Shown: positions 7,378-15,597 of the stretch, piece by piece
How the letters are laid out: every line of letters begins with the position of its first letter
Position numbering within the stretch: position 1 is the first letter of the stretch
DNA from: Chloroflexota bacterium
Lineage (GTDB): Bacteria; Chloroflexota; UBA11872; UBA12225
DNA: 62,193 nt
Direction of reading: 5' to 3'
NCBI GenBank assembly: GCA_030447525.1
Contig: JAUJOR010000003.1
Coordinates: 1-62,193 of the forward strand
Program-made: the position numbers and the translations under genes
The notes under the pieces: generated by a model
What the model was told of the DNA's origin: nothing
Databases searched by the model: none
The model's input: only the letters and a program-made list of their open reading frames with translations

Positions 7378-8070
7378 GTGGCGCGCGAGGTGGCGATCGC
7401 GCTGGATGGGAACACCGGCGCGCTGCTCGTCGAGGACACCGGCCGGTTGCCGAGCGAGCTGCGTGACGCGCTGGAACGCCTGGCCGGACCGGCACGGGAG
7501 ATCGCCTGCGCCGCGCCGCCGGAGGTGCGCACCCTGGCCCCCGCGTCGCCCGAGGAGCTGGCCGCGCTGCCGTGCGTCCGGCTGGCCGGCTACTGGCACG
7601 ACAGCCTCATCGAAGGGCCGGGTCGCCGGAGCGTCGCCAAGCTCCAGGGCTGCCCGCTCCGCTGCCACGGGTGCATCACTCCCGACAGCTGGGACGCGGC
7701 CGGCGGTCGCCTCGTGCCCGTGGAGCGGCTCGCCGCTGCCCTGCTCGACCCGGCCCACGAGCGGGACGGGGTGACCATCCTCGGCGGCGAGCCCTTCGCC
7801 CAGCCCGCCGGGCTGCTGGCGCTCGTGCGCGCGCTGCGCCGGCGCGGCTGCCGCCACGTGCTGTGCTACAGCGGCTACACGTACGAGGCGCTCCGACGCC
7901 GGGCCGAACTGGAGCCGGCGATCGCGGCCGTCCTCCACGAGATCGACATGCTCATCGACGGCCCCTACGTGGCGGGTCTGGCGCACGGAGCCGGCGCGTG
8001 GACCGGCAGCGCCAACCAGCGCGTGCTGACGCTGAAGGACACCCCCGCCGGCGCAGCCGTCACGAGCTGA
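7378..8070 (+). CDS. 4Fe-4S radical-SAM activase-like protein
   Basis: This 230-residue protein has CPLRCHGC (CxxxCxxC) that would bind a radical-SAM 4Fe-4S cluster, followed by the GGEPF motif and CYSGYTYEAL. This arrangement matches anaerobic ribonucleotide-reductase activases and pyruvate formate-lyase activases. About 75 N-terminal residues precede the core, longer than plain NrdG. It starts at GTG 7378, 5 bases after DUF2997. No nrdD or pflB lies in the window. Members of this subgroup occur with DUF1257, DUF2997 and Ycf46 genes, so its target is more likely within that cluster. Confidence 0.85.
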   Translation: MAREVAIALDGNTGALLVEDTGRLPSELRDALERLAGPAREIACAAPPEVRTLAPASPEELAALPCVRLAGYWHDSLIEGPGRRSVAKLQGCPLRCHGCITPDSWDAAGGRLVPVERLAAALLDPAHERDGVTILGGEPFAQPAGLLALVRALRRRGCRHVLCYSGYTYEALRRRAELEPAIAAVLHEIDMLIDGPYVAGLAHGAGAWTGSANQRVLTLKDTPAGAAVTS

Positions 8071-8111
8071 CCGCCAGCGGCTACCGGCCGACTGCCAGAC
8101 GCCAGACCGAC

Positions 8112-8129
8112 GGGGCCTGCCTCGGCCCC
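8112..8129 (+). terminator. Small GC hairpin after the radical-SAM gene
   Basis: GGGGCC pairs with GGCCCC across a six-base loop, 42 bases past the stop. It lacks a T run, so it is a weak candidate for termination or mRNA processing in the 150-base gap. Confidence 0.3.
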
Positions 8130-8224
8130 GCTCCCCGGCTCCGCACGGGCGGAGCACCACGAACCGGAGGGCGCGCACATCTTGTCCGTGCCCTCCGACC
8201 TTGTCCTCCAGAGGAGGCGGAACC

Positions 8225-8659
8225 ATGGACACTCCCGCAATCGCCGAGCGGCCTAGCTCGGTGCCGCCGGTCCGGTTGCTCTTCAGCAGCCACGACGAGT
8301 TCCTCGATGAGCTGCGCGAGCGGGGGCCGAACCTCGAGCCCGTCGTCCGCGTCACGTTCCGCAAGACCGCCGCCGCCAGCGGCGCGCCGCTCACGCACCT
8401 GACGCTGCTCGCCACCTACCTCCGGCTGATCCACGACGGCGCCGGGCCGGCGCCGGTGGTCGCCATGGTGCAGCTCTCCGAGTACCTCGGCTCCGTGTGG
8501 ATCGACCCCACGGACCAGGAGTCCCGGCGCTGCCATCAGCGCGCGGAGCACCTGCGGGCGGCGGTGGTGCGCGCCGTCGAGGACGCCGGGCTGCGCGTCG
8601 GCGCCGGGGCCTACCTGGTCGGCGAGCGCTTGGCCCACGGCGATGAACGCGGCGGATAG
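8225..8659 (+). CDS. Hypothetical 144-residue protein
   Basis: ATG 8225 follows GAGGAGGCGG at a good distance. The product has a mixed alpha/beta composition with VPPVRLLFSSHDEFLDEL near the start and a VVAMVQLSEYLGSVWID core. No cysteine cluster or nucleotide motif is visible. Its end overlaps the start of the next gene by 17 bases, so the two are probably co-translated. Family not recognised. Confidence 0.7.
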   Translation: MDTPAIAERPSSVPPVRLLFSSHDEFLDELRERGPNLEPVVRVTFRKTAAASGAPLTHLTLLATYLRLIHDGAGPAPVVAMVQLSEYLGSVWIDPTDQESRRCHQRAEHLRAAVVRAVEDAGLRVGAGAYLVGERLAHGDERGG

Positions 8660-8969
8660 CGCGCGGACCAACCCGAGTGTCGCCCGCGGCACCGCCGGCG
8701 CCGGCGAGCGGGAGACGCTCGCGGCGGCGATGGATGCGCTCGCGGATGCCGTCGGCGCGGCGCACGACCACCTGCGATCGGCGTCGCCAGAAACGCGCGC
8801 GCTCATCAACGAGCACGAGAGCTGGCCGGAGAACTTCATCTGGACCGATGGCAGCCAGGTGGCGAAGGCGGCGCGCCGCATCGCGGCCTTGCTGCACGGG
8901 CACCCCGACCCACCGGCAGCCGGCGCGCCGGCGCGGCGCACCCGTCGGCGGACGACGCGTGAACGCTGA
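8643..8969 (+). CDS. Hypothetical 108-residue protein
   Basis: This frame starts at ATG 8643 inside the previous gene and overlaps the following PP-loop gene by 11 bases. It is mostly helical (ETLAAAMDALADAVGAAHDHL, then QVAKAARRIAALL) with a conserved-looking WPENFIWTDGS turn and an Arg-rich tail. The chain of overlaps on both sides supports it. Function unknown. Confidence 0.6.
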   Translation: MNAADSARTNPSVARGTAGAGERETLAAAMDALADAVGAAHDHLRSASPETRALINEHESWPENFIWTDGSQVAKAARRIAALLHGHPDPPAAGAPARRTRRRTTRER

Positions 8970-9933
8970 CGGCGCCGCCCGCCACGTCATCCTGTCGCTC
9001 AGGGCCGGCGTGCAGTCGACCGCGCTCGCGCTGATAGCCGCCCGGGGCGACCTGCCGCTGCCCGAGGCGGCGATCTTCACCGACACCGGCTGGGAGAGCG
9101 CCGTGACGTACGCCCACCTCGAGTGGCTGGCGGCCGAGCTGGACGGCGTGCTGCCCGTCCACCTCGTGCGCAAGCAGCGGCGCGACGGCGGCGCGGCGCA
9201 CATCCGCGACGACGCGCTCGGCGTGGTCGCCGGGCGGCTGCCGAGGATGGCGACGCCGCCCGTCTTCGTGAAAGGCTCGCGCGAGTACAACCCCTGCCCC
9301 AACCCGGCGCAGCAGGCGAAGTTCGTCCGCCACGTTGGCGGTGCCTCGAACTTCGTGGTGATGCCGCTATTCGCCCGCACCTTCACCGGCAAGACCAGCC
9401 AGCTCAAGCGCCAGTGCACGGGCGAGTACAAGATCGAGCCGATCATCCGGAAGACCCGCGAGCTGGTCGGCCGGCGGCGGGGCATCCGGCGCACGCAGCC
9501 GCCCTACGTCGAGATGTGGATCGGCATCTCAGCCGACGAGAAGCCGACGCGCTGCAAACCCAGCCGCGAGCCGTGGATCACCAACTGCTGGCCGCTGCGC
9601 GAGCTCGGCATGACGCGGCGCGACTGCGAGCAGTGGCTGCTCGAGCACCACGGGCTGCGCGTGCCGAAGAGCTCCTGCATTGCGTGCCCGTACCACGACG
9701 ACCGGCTGTGGCGCGAGATCAAGCTCCACCGGCCGGACGAGTGGGAGGAGGCCGTGGCCGACCGCGCGATCCGCCGTCTGCCGATGGTGCAGGGCGAGTG
9801 CTACGTGCACCGCTCGTGCGTGCCGCTCGACGAGGTCGACCTCCGCACTCCCGAAGACCGGGGCCAGCTCACACTGCCCCTCGGTGACGAGGGGCGCGAC
9901 AACGGCGACGGCGAGGACCTGTGCCAGCTCTGA
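8959..9933 (+). CDS. PP-loop ATPase, PAPS-reductase-like
   Basis: This 324-residue protein from GTG 8959 opens with ILSLRAGVQSTALALIAARG, a variant of the SGGxDS PP-loop that binds ATP in adenine-nucleotide alpha-hydrolases, followed by AAIFTDTGWE. Four or more cysteines in a Zn-like arrangement (CTGEYK, then CIACPYHDD) and KPSREPWITNCWPL match the phage/plasmid branch of PAPS-reductase-like proteins. It ends with QLTLPL (303-308) and a Cys near the C-terminus. True sulfate assimilation is unlikely here. This branch has been linked by context to nucleic-acid modification. It directly precedes a TGT-like gene. Confidence 0.8.
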   Translation: MNADGAARHVILSLRAGVQSTALALIAARGDLPLPEAAIFTDTGWESAVTYAHLEWLAAELDGVLPVHLVRKQRRDGGAAHIRDDALGVVAGRLPRMATPPVFVKGSREYNPCPNPAQQAKFVRHVGGASNFVVMPLFARTFTGKTSQLKRQCTGEYKIEPIIRKTRELVGRRRGIRRTQPPYVEMWIGISADEKPTRCKPSREPWITNCWPLRELGMTRRDCEQWLLEHHGLRVPKSSCIACPYHDDRLWREIKLHRPDEWEEAVADRAIRRLPMVQGECYVHRSCVPLDEVDLRTPEDRGQLTLPLGDEGRDNGDGEDLCQL

Positions 9934-9949
9934 GAAAGGAGGCCCGCCG

Positions 9950-11014
9950 ATGAGACTTGGCATCGCCGGCGTCAACACGCGACCCTTGATGCGCGCGGCC
10001 GACCCGCTGCTGGGCATCGCGGGGAACTGGGGCAGCAGCCTCCGCCCGCACGTCGCGCGCGTCGTGGAGCCCGGCGCCTCGATCAGCAAGGCGCGCCTGG
10101 GTGACCAGGCCGCCCTGCACGCCTCCGAGAAGGCGTGCTACCTCCTGGACTACACGTACCTGACGTGTCGCGACCGGACGACGCGGCGGATGCGCTACCG
10201 CCCCGGGTTCCGGGAGATGTGCGCCCCCGAAAGCCGGCGGCTGCCGCTGTACTTGGACAGCGCCGCGTACCGCGAGTTCACCGGCGGCGCACCGGCGTGG
10301 TCCTCGTACGACGCGTACTGCGAGGCCATCGAGCTGCTGCGACCTGACGGGGTGATGGCGAAGGACGTCGTCGGCGACCAGCGCGGCAGCCGCCTGGGCT
10401 ACGAGCGCATGTGTGCCGACGGCTTCGGGGACATCACGATCCCCGTCTGGCAGGTCATGCCAGCCTGGGTGAGCGGGCTGTCCGTCGAGGCGAACGCCCG
10501 CCTCGCCACGCGGGATCTGGTGCTGCGGGCGTACTGCGACCGTGCCCGGCTCGTCGCGATTGGTGGGCTCAACCAGAGTCCCTGCCCGCGCGCGGAGCGC
10601 CACCGCTACATCGAGGTGCTCTGCCGCACGTTCGGCCAGAACCAGATCTGGGCGCTGGGGCAGGCGAACCCGGTGGTCGTCAACGGCCTGGGGTGCGCCG
10701 GCCTGCTCGACCGCGTGTGGGTGGACAGGAGCTGGTGGCTGCACGACGCCCGTGCTGAGGTGCTGGCCGTGCTGGAGGACGGCCTCATAAGGACGATCCG
10801 CCTCACCCGCACCGGCGCCCGCAGCTTCTTCCCGTTGCTCGACCTCATGAGCTGCAACTTGCGCTCGCTCCTGTCGGCGTACGTGGGGCTGTGGACTTTT
10901 CCCGGCCCGCCCAAGGTCCCGACGGACCTCGAGGACCTGGACGCGCGGCTGGAGCTGCGCCGGCGGATCGAGGCGACGCAGCTCGACCTGTTCGCCCAAC
11001 CGGACGCGGCCTGA
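9950..11014 (+). CDS. TGT/DpdA-like TIM-barrel protein
   Basis: This 354-residue protein starts at ATG 9950 after AAAGGAGG. Its order of motifs is that of tRNA-guanine transglycosylase relatives, including the DpdA group that inserts 7-deazaguanines into DNA: LYLDSAAYREFTGG, GVMAKDVVGDQ, ITIPVWQVMP, LVAIGGLNQS and WALGQANPVVVNGLG. Asp residues in LYLDS and AKDVVGD are candidate catalytic or base-recognition residues. No zinc site like that of bacterial Tgt is evident. The tail carries QLDLF (344-348), a perfect sliding-clamp-binding peptide, which favours a DNA rather than tRNA substrate. It is paired with a PP-loop ATPase, the fold of QueC. Confidence 0.68.
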   Translation: MRLGIAGVNTRPLMRAADPLLGIAGNWGSSLRPHVARVVEPGASISKARLGDQAALHASEKACYLLDYTYLTCRDRTTRRMRYRPGFREMCAPESRRLPLYLDSAAYREFTGGAPAWSSYDAYCEAIELLRPDGVMAKDVVGDQRGSRLGYERMCADGFGDITIPVWQVMPAWVSGLSVEANARLATRDLVLRAYCDRARLVAIGGLNQSPCPRAERHRYIEVLCRTFGQNQIWALGQANPVVVNGLGCAGLLDRVWVDRSWWLHDARAEVLAVLEDGLIRTIRLTRTGARSFFPLLDLMSCNLRSLLSAYVGLWTFPGPPKVPTDLEDLDARLELRRRIEATQLDLFAQPDAA

Positions 11015-11145
11015 CCGCCACACCCGCGCGGCGCCGGTGGGTCGGCGCCCCAGCCGCTCCCGCGGCCGGGCGAGGACGGCCAGGCGATGAGCCCTGGCGT
11101 CCTCGCCGTCCCGACACCGAGTCGAGGAGGCCCGAACAGAGACAC

Positions 11146-11559
11146 ATGGAACCGATCTGCGATTCCCCACCGGCCGGCGGGGGACGGACCACGCGGTTCG
11201 TTTTCGTCGGCGAGCGACGGAGCCGTCGCGCCATCCAGATGGGCGTGAAGTGGGAGCACGGGCGGCTGTGCGCCCGTACGCTCCACGCGGCGCTGCGGGC
11301 GGCGGGGCTCGACCCCGCGCAGCAGACGTACCTCAACGCCTACGCCGACGCCGACCCGCCGGCCATCGACGAGTACGCTATCGCCCGGGTGCGCGCGCTG
11401 GCTGAGACCGGCCGCGAGATCGTTGCGCTCGGGAGGGCCGCTCACCGCGCCCTCGCCCGGGCCGGCGTTCCCCACCGCAGGCTGACGCACCCCGCCGCGC
11501 GCGGCGCCATCCGTGCCCGCGCCGCCTACCGCGCCCACGTTGCCGCCGTCCTGCGATGA
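11146..11559 (+). CDS. Small uracil-DNA-glycosylase-fold-like protein
   Basis: This 137-residue protein starts at ATG 11146. It begins with FVFVGERRSRRAIQMGVKW after a short leader, then EIVALGRAAHRALARAGVPHRRLTHPAARG. The GE(R/A)xS-like opening and the GxPHxxLxHPAARG ending resemble small UDG-superfamily proteins of phages. The catalytic Asp of family-1 UDG is not apparent. Enzymatic role uncertain; the fold assignment is tentative. Confidence 0.55.
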   Translation: MEPICDSPPAGGGRTTRFVFVGERRSRRAIQMGVKWEHGRLCARTLHAALRAAGLDPAQQTYLNAYADADPPAIDEYAIARVRALAETGREIVALGRAAHRALARAGVPHRRLTHPAARGAIRARAAYRAHVAAVLR

Positions 11560-11636
11560 GCCCGCGCCGGCGACAGCCACGGGTGCTGCTGTGAACGGTC
11601 GTCGTCGAAGACCCCCGCAGCGGGGCGCTCGAGGAC

Positions 11637-11819
11637 GTGCTGCTGTACGGCGCGGAGAAGCCGGCGGAGACAGAGGCGCTGGCCCGCGGCCTGTACCGCG
11701 CCACGGGCCGCGCGCCGCAGGACTACCGCTTCTTACCCCAGCCGATCACCGAGGTGAGCGCCCCGCAGGGCGCCATCTACCGCATCGTGCTGCGGCGCCT
11801 CCCGTCCGCGACCTCATGA
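11637..11819 (+). CDS. Small hypothetical protein with unclear start
   Basis: The frame is protein-like (LLYGAEKPAETEALARGLY, then DYRFLPQPITEV) and ends at 11819, 94 bases before the clamp gene. GTG 11637 gives 60 residues, but similar coding character extends upstream to VVVEDPRSGALEDV, reaching an ACG at 11594 right after a TGA. The true start may be that ACG or a lost ATG. Family unknown. Confidence 0.42.
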   Translation: MLLYGAEKPAETEALARGLYRATGRAPQDYRFLPQPITEVSAPQGAIYRIVLRRLPSATS

Positions 11820-11913
11820 CCGAGCGGGCGCGGCTCGCCCCGACGGCGCGTGCCACGAAGCCGCGCCGTACCAGCCGATCGAACCAGGCCACGTCAAGAC
11901 GGAGGTAATCCCC

Positions 11914-13071
11914 ATGGAGCTGACGGTCCACCAATCCGCCCTGAGCCGCGCGCTGCGGCTCGTCGCCCGGGTCGCGCCGACGCGACCCACCCTGCCCATC
12001 CTCCAGATGGTGCTGCTGGCGGCCGAGCCGGGCCGCCTGCGCCTGACCGCGACCGACACCGAGCTGGCGATGACCACCGCCGTCACGGCCGACATCGCGC
12101 GCGAGGGGCGCACGGCGATCCCCGCCCGGTTGCTCGGCGAGTACGTCGCGCAGCTGCCGGCCGAGCCGGTGCGGCTGTCGTTCGATGCGGCGCGCCACCG
12201 CGTGCGCGCCGCCTGCGGTCCGTACGTCGCCAACTTCGCCACAGCCGACCCGGAGGAGTTCCCGGCGTTCCCCGCCACCGACGAGCGCTCGTCGGTGGAC
12301 CTCGACGCTGGTTGCCTGCGGACCGGGGTCGAGCGCGAGGCCTTCGCCACGGCGCGCGACGAGAGCCGGCCCGTCCTGTCGGGCGTGCTGTTCGACTTCG
12401 GCGCCGAGGGCCTGACGCTCGCCGCCGCCGACGGCTTCCGCCTCGCAAGGGCGCGCATCCCCGAGGCGAACGGGACGGCCTCGGAGCTCCTGGTACCGGC
12501 CCGCGCCGCGGCCGAGTTCGCGCGGCTGCTGGGCGACGCCGAGGCGGCGCGGCTCGTCCTGGGGCCGGAGGGGCGCGGCGTCGCCCTCGTCGTGGGCGAG
12601 ACGGTCCTGTACACGCGGCTGATCGAGGGACGCTTCCCCGAGATCGACCGGCTGATCCCCCAGGACTGCCGCACGCGGGTCACCGTCGAGACGGCCGCGC
12701 TGCGCCAGGCGGTGCGCGTCGCCGGGCTGTTCGGCAGCGGCGAGGCGCGCCCCGTCCGGCTCGACGCCACGGCCGACCGGCTGCACCTGCAGGCCCGCGA
12801 CGCCGAGACGGGCGACGCCGAGAGCGACCTCACAGCCACACTCGAGGGGGAGCCGCAGGCGGTGGCGCTGAACACGCGCCTGCTCGCCGACCTCCTCGAC
12901 GCCGCGACCGGCGAGCGGCTGGAGCTGCACTGGAACAGCCCCCAGACGCCCGTCGTGATCCGCGAGGCCGGCCGTGCCGACGCGACCGACCTGTGGCTCG
13001 TGATGCCGCTGCACGACCCGGCGCTCCTCCGCCGCGAGGCGCAGCAGGCGCTGGGGCAGCGGGCGGCCTGA
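11914..13071 (+). CDS. dnaN: DNA polymerase III sliding clamp (beta), element-borne
   Basis: This 385-residue protein has the three-domain DnaN layout at normal length. Domain 1 shows PILQMVLLAAEPGRLRLTATDTELAM; domain 2 has SGVLFDFGAEGLTLAAADGFRLA; domain 3 has VALNTRLLADLLDAATGERLELHWNS and ends with LWLVMPL in the place of the family MPMR/MPL ending. The start is ATG 11914 after GGAGG. It is probably an accessory clamp, because it sits in a mobile block far from dnaA or recF. Nearby proteins ending in QLxLF are likely clients. Whether it forms homodimers or mixed dimers with the host clamp is unknown. Confidence 0.92.
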   Translation: MELTVHQSALSRALRLVARVAPTRPTLPILQMVLLAAEPGRLRLTATDTELAMTTAVTADIAREGRTAIPARLLGEYVAQLPAEPVRLSFDAARHRVRAACGPYVANFATADPEEFPAFPATDERSSVDLDAGCLRTGVEREAFATARDESRPVLSGVLFDFGAEGLTLAAADGFRLARARIPEANGTASELLVPARAAAEFARLLGDAEAARLVLGPEGRGVALVVGETVLYTRLIEGRFPEIDRLIPQDCRTRVTVETAALRQAVRVAGLFGSGEARPVRLDATADRLHLQARDAETGDAESDLTATLEGEPQAVALNTRLLADLLDAATGERLELHWNSPQTPVVIREAGRADATDLWLVMPLHDPALLRREAQQALGQRAA

Positions 13072-13148
13072 GCGCGACACTCACCCGGGACGGGCGCCGC
13101 CGGCATAGGTGGCGCCCACCCGGATCTCTGTGCACGGAGACGACTGCG

Positions 13149-13625
13149 ATGGAAGACGACCGCCTCCCCAACGCCGACGGGGCCGAGACCCCGGAAACCG
13201 CGCTCGACGCCGCCGAAGCACCCGCTCCGCCGGCTCCGGCGGCCGAGCCGAGCGCGGCGGACGCCGCCCAGTCCGACGCACCGCCGGCACGTCGCGGCCT
13301 GAAGCTGGTCGTCACGCTGAGACCGGACGACGGCGCGGCCTACCGGGCCGTGCTCGCGCTCGGCGCCGACGGCTGCGACCCGCTGCTGCGGGCGGCCGAC
13401 GTGGACGACCTGCAGGCCGCGCTCGACGAGGTGCCGGGCCTGCTGGCCGAGGCCCAGGCCCGCTGGGCGGAGCAGCCCCGCAACCCCGCGGTCCGCCCCG
13501 CACGAACCGCCCGAGCGGCAGCGAGCCGTGCCCCGGCAGCATCGGCCCAGCCAACCGCGACCAAGCCGCCGGCGGCCACGCCCGCCCAGCCGACCGGTCC
13601 GGGACAGCTCACGCTGTTCGGCTGA
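13149..13625 (+). CDS. PRTRC protein E-like, clamp-motif tail
   Basis: This 158-residue protein has an Ala/Pro/Glu-rich disordered N-terminus (1-48), a compact central segment (LKLVVTLRPDDGAAYRAVLALG, then CDPLLRAADVDDLQAALDEVP), an Ala/Pro-rich linker and the terminal GQLTLFG. QLTLF at 153-157 fits the sliding-clamp-binding consensus. Position between dnaN and PRTRC protein C agrees with PRTRC protein E, and the central segment is of the right size, but the family call is by context more than by sequence. It may tether PRTRC components to the clamp. Confidence 0.6.
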   Translation: MEDDRLPNADGAETPETALDAAEAPAPPAPAAEPSAADAAQSDAPPARRGLKLVVTLRPDDGAAYRAVLALGADGCDPLLRAADVDDLQAALDEVPGLLAEAQARWAEQPRNPAVRPARTARAAASRAPAASAQPTATKPPAATPAQPTGPGQLTLFG

Positions 13626-13647
13626 TCCCAGTCACAGGAGGTCCAGC

Positions 13648-14064
13648 ATGGCACGGCTATTCGTCTACGACCAGCGGGAGTTCCCCGACCCCGACCCGAA
13701 GTTGCCCGTCGACGAGGTGCGCAAGCAGCTCGCCGAGTTCTTCCCCGAGTTGGCGAACGCCGAGGCGCGCGAGGAGCGGCGCGGCGAGGACACCGTCGTG
13801 ACCTTCACGAAGCGCATCGGCACGAAGGGGCTGCGACACCGCGGCCGGCCGCGCTACGTGGCGGCCGTCCTGCGCCGGGTGGCGGCCACGCGGCTGCGCA
13901 TCTTCGAGCTGGCCCAGGAGCTGCTCGGCGCCGATGGCGAGCTCGACGTCGATCGCGCCGCGCAGCGCCAGCCCGAGATCAACCTGGCGGTCGCCGGGGC
14001 ACGCGCCTACGCGCGGGAGAACCAGCAGGCGGCGGAGGCGCTGCGCCAGCTGCCGGCGCGGTGA
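13648..14064 (+). CDS. PRTRC system protein C-like
   Basis: This 138-residue protein starts at ATG 13648 after CAGGAGG. The first 65 residues, with RLFVYDQREFPDPDP and VRKQLAEFFPEL, then VTFTKRIGTKG, match the pattern of PRTRC protein C, a small protein that is normally about 70 residues. The rest is a helical extension. Its stop overlaps the GTG of the next gene. Function within the PRTRC cassette is unknown. Confidence 0.75.
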   Translation: MARLFVYDQREFPDPDPKLPVDEVRKQLAEFFPELANAEAREERRGEDTVVTFTKRIGTKGLRHRGRPRYVAAVLRRVAATRLRIFELAQELLGADGELDVDRAAQRQPEINLAVAGARAYARENQQAAEALRQLPAR

Positions 14065-14945
14065 TCCCGAGCCTCGAGGCGCTCGGGGAGGCGCTGCGGC
14101 GGGCGCCCGTCGCGCCGCTGTCCCTCGTCCACCTCCTCGAGCGCCACGACGCCTACATCGCCTTCCGCCAGGTCGTGCGGGAGGTGTTCCCCGACGCGAA
14201 GGCCGAGATCCTCGCCGCCACCGGCCCCAACGGCGACCGCGAGAGCGCCCGCGTCTGGGCGTTCCTCAATCGGGTCGAGGCCGAGCTGTTCCCCGTCTAC
14301 GACGTCGACGAGTACGATCAGGTCCTCTGCGGCATCCCGTTCGTGCGGAACGCCTGGTCGTTCGACCGGTTCCACGAGCTCGACCTCTCCGCCGGCGAGA
14401 TGCTGCTGTTCGCGCTGTGCGCGCAGCCGTACATGTCCGGCTACGACAGCCGGGTCCCGCTGCTCGACGCGGCCGAGGCGCACGTGCCGCGCGCGCTCCT
14501 GGCCGAAATGCCCGAAGGCGGCCTGACCCCGGCCGAGCTGCACGAGCGGCTCGACGGCACGCCCTACGCCGCCGCGGCCGAGTACGCCGACTGGTTGTGG
14601 GGGGAAACCGGCAGCGTCTTCCTCGACGTGGACGACGAGACGGTCGCCGATATCGAGTGGTCGCGCGAGAACGTGCTCGAGCTGGCCGACGAGTGGCACG
14701 TGGCGAGGGACCTCCTCGACCGCACCGGCGAGTTGGCGCGCTGGCTGGAGGCCGACCCGGCCCCGCGGTTCGCGCACCTGCTCGACGCGGCCCTCGGGCG
14801 CGACGCCCACCTGGAGTACGAACGCATGCGGAGGTTCTATGCCTGCGAGATCACCGAGCAGGGACTCGTCGCAGTCCCGCACACCGAGAACGACAACCCG
14901 AACGAGGCCGAGGCCGTCGCCGTACCGCTGGACGCTGCCGCCTGA
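14061..14945 (+). CDS. Hypothetical 294-residue acidic protein in the PRTRC block
   Basis: The gene begins at GTG 14061, four bases overlapping the previous gene. The product is acidic and rich in aromatic residues, with FDRFHELDLSAGEMLLFALCAQPYMSGYDSR and a C-terminal YERMRRFYACEITEQGL. No catalytic signature or membrane segment is seen. It lies between PRTRC C and B, where other elements may carry an unrelated or lineage-specific gene. Family not recognised. Confidence 0.75.
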   Translation: MIPSLEALGEALRRAPVAPLSLVHLLERHDAYIAFRQVVREVFPDAKAEILAATGPNGDRESARVWAFLNRVEAELFPVYDVDEYDQVLCGIPFVRNAWSFDRFHELDLSAGEMLLFALCAQPYMSGYDSRVPLLDAAEAHVPRALLAEMPEGGLTPAELHERLDGTPYAAAAEYADWLWGETGSVFLDVDDETVADIEWSRENVLELADEWHVARDLLDRTGELARWLEADPAPRFAHLLDAALGRDAHLEYERMRRFYACEITEQGLVAVPHTENDNPNEAEAVAVPLDAAA

Positions 14946-15597
14946 AGCGGCCGTCCGCGCGGACCGGCTGCGGCTGCGCCTCGACTTCCACGAGGAGAGT
15001 CTGGTCCTGCACGACTACGCCGGCGGCGTGGTGCGCACCAAGCTCGTCTCCGCCACCGACGTCGCCCACGCCCTCGCCCGCAGGCTCGACCTGAGCAGCG
15101 GGCTGCTGCCGCCGGAGACGCTGTGGTGGGCGAGCACCGCCGAGGGCGAGCGCGTGGCGGTGTGGCGCGAGCCGCGCGTCTGGACGGTGCGGCTGCGCGA
15201 GCGCTACGACGCGCCCGCGCGCAAGCTGCGCCTGCCAATGCCTGGGCTCGTGTTCGTCTGCCGCGCGCGCGGCCAGGCGCCCTACGTCTTCGCCGCCAAG
15301 GAGCGGCCGAAGAGCGCCGACGACGCCCTGTACCACTGCCCGGCCTACAACGTGTTCCCCTCGTGCAAGATCTGCACGGGCTCGCACGCGTTCCCGTCCG
15401 ATCCGGCGCGCGTGCCCGAGGAGTTCTTCCGCTCGTACTTCTCCGCTACGGGCGACATGGCGCGGGGCAAGTCGCGGCGCCACCCGGAGGACGTCGGCGC
15501 GCTGTGGGCCGAGCTCCACGGCGCCGACGCCTACCCGCTCGACGACCTTATCCCGGTCATGCGGGTGGGAGCGGCGATGCGGCTCGGGGACCGATGA
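14935..15597 (+). CDS. PRTRC system protein B
   Basis: The protein-like frame runs to 15597 and shows PRTRC B features: LDFHEESLVLHDYAGG, TLWWASTAEGERVAVW, LPMPGLVFVCRARGQAPYVFA, and a Cys-bearing YNVFPSCKICTGSH. There is no ATG or GTG near the expected start; CTG 14935, ten bases before the stop of the previous gene, is the best placed, and an ATG at 14839 would give a long overlap. Its stop overlaps the ATG of protein A. The cassette (A, B, C, ThiF) resembles a ubiquitin-like activation system with B or E possibly as the modified partner, which is speculation. Confidence 0.8.
   Translation: MPPEAAVRADRLRLRLDFHEESLVLHDYAGGVVRTKLVSATDVAHALARRLDLSSGLLPPETLWWASTAEGERVAVWREPRVWTVRLRERYDAPARKLRLPMPGLVFVCRARGQAPYVFAAKERPKSADDALYHCPAYNVFPSCKICTGSHAFPSDPARVPEEFFRSYFSATGDMARGKSRRHPEDVGALWAELHGADAYPLDDLIPVMRVGAAMRLGDR

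Noticed and set aside
7378..8070. Radical-SAM protein as QueE of a deazaguanine pathway
   Set aside because: The cluster motif is CxxxCxxC with activase-like context and no other queuosine-precursor genes are present, so it was not counted as part of the TGT-like unit.
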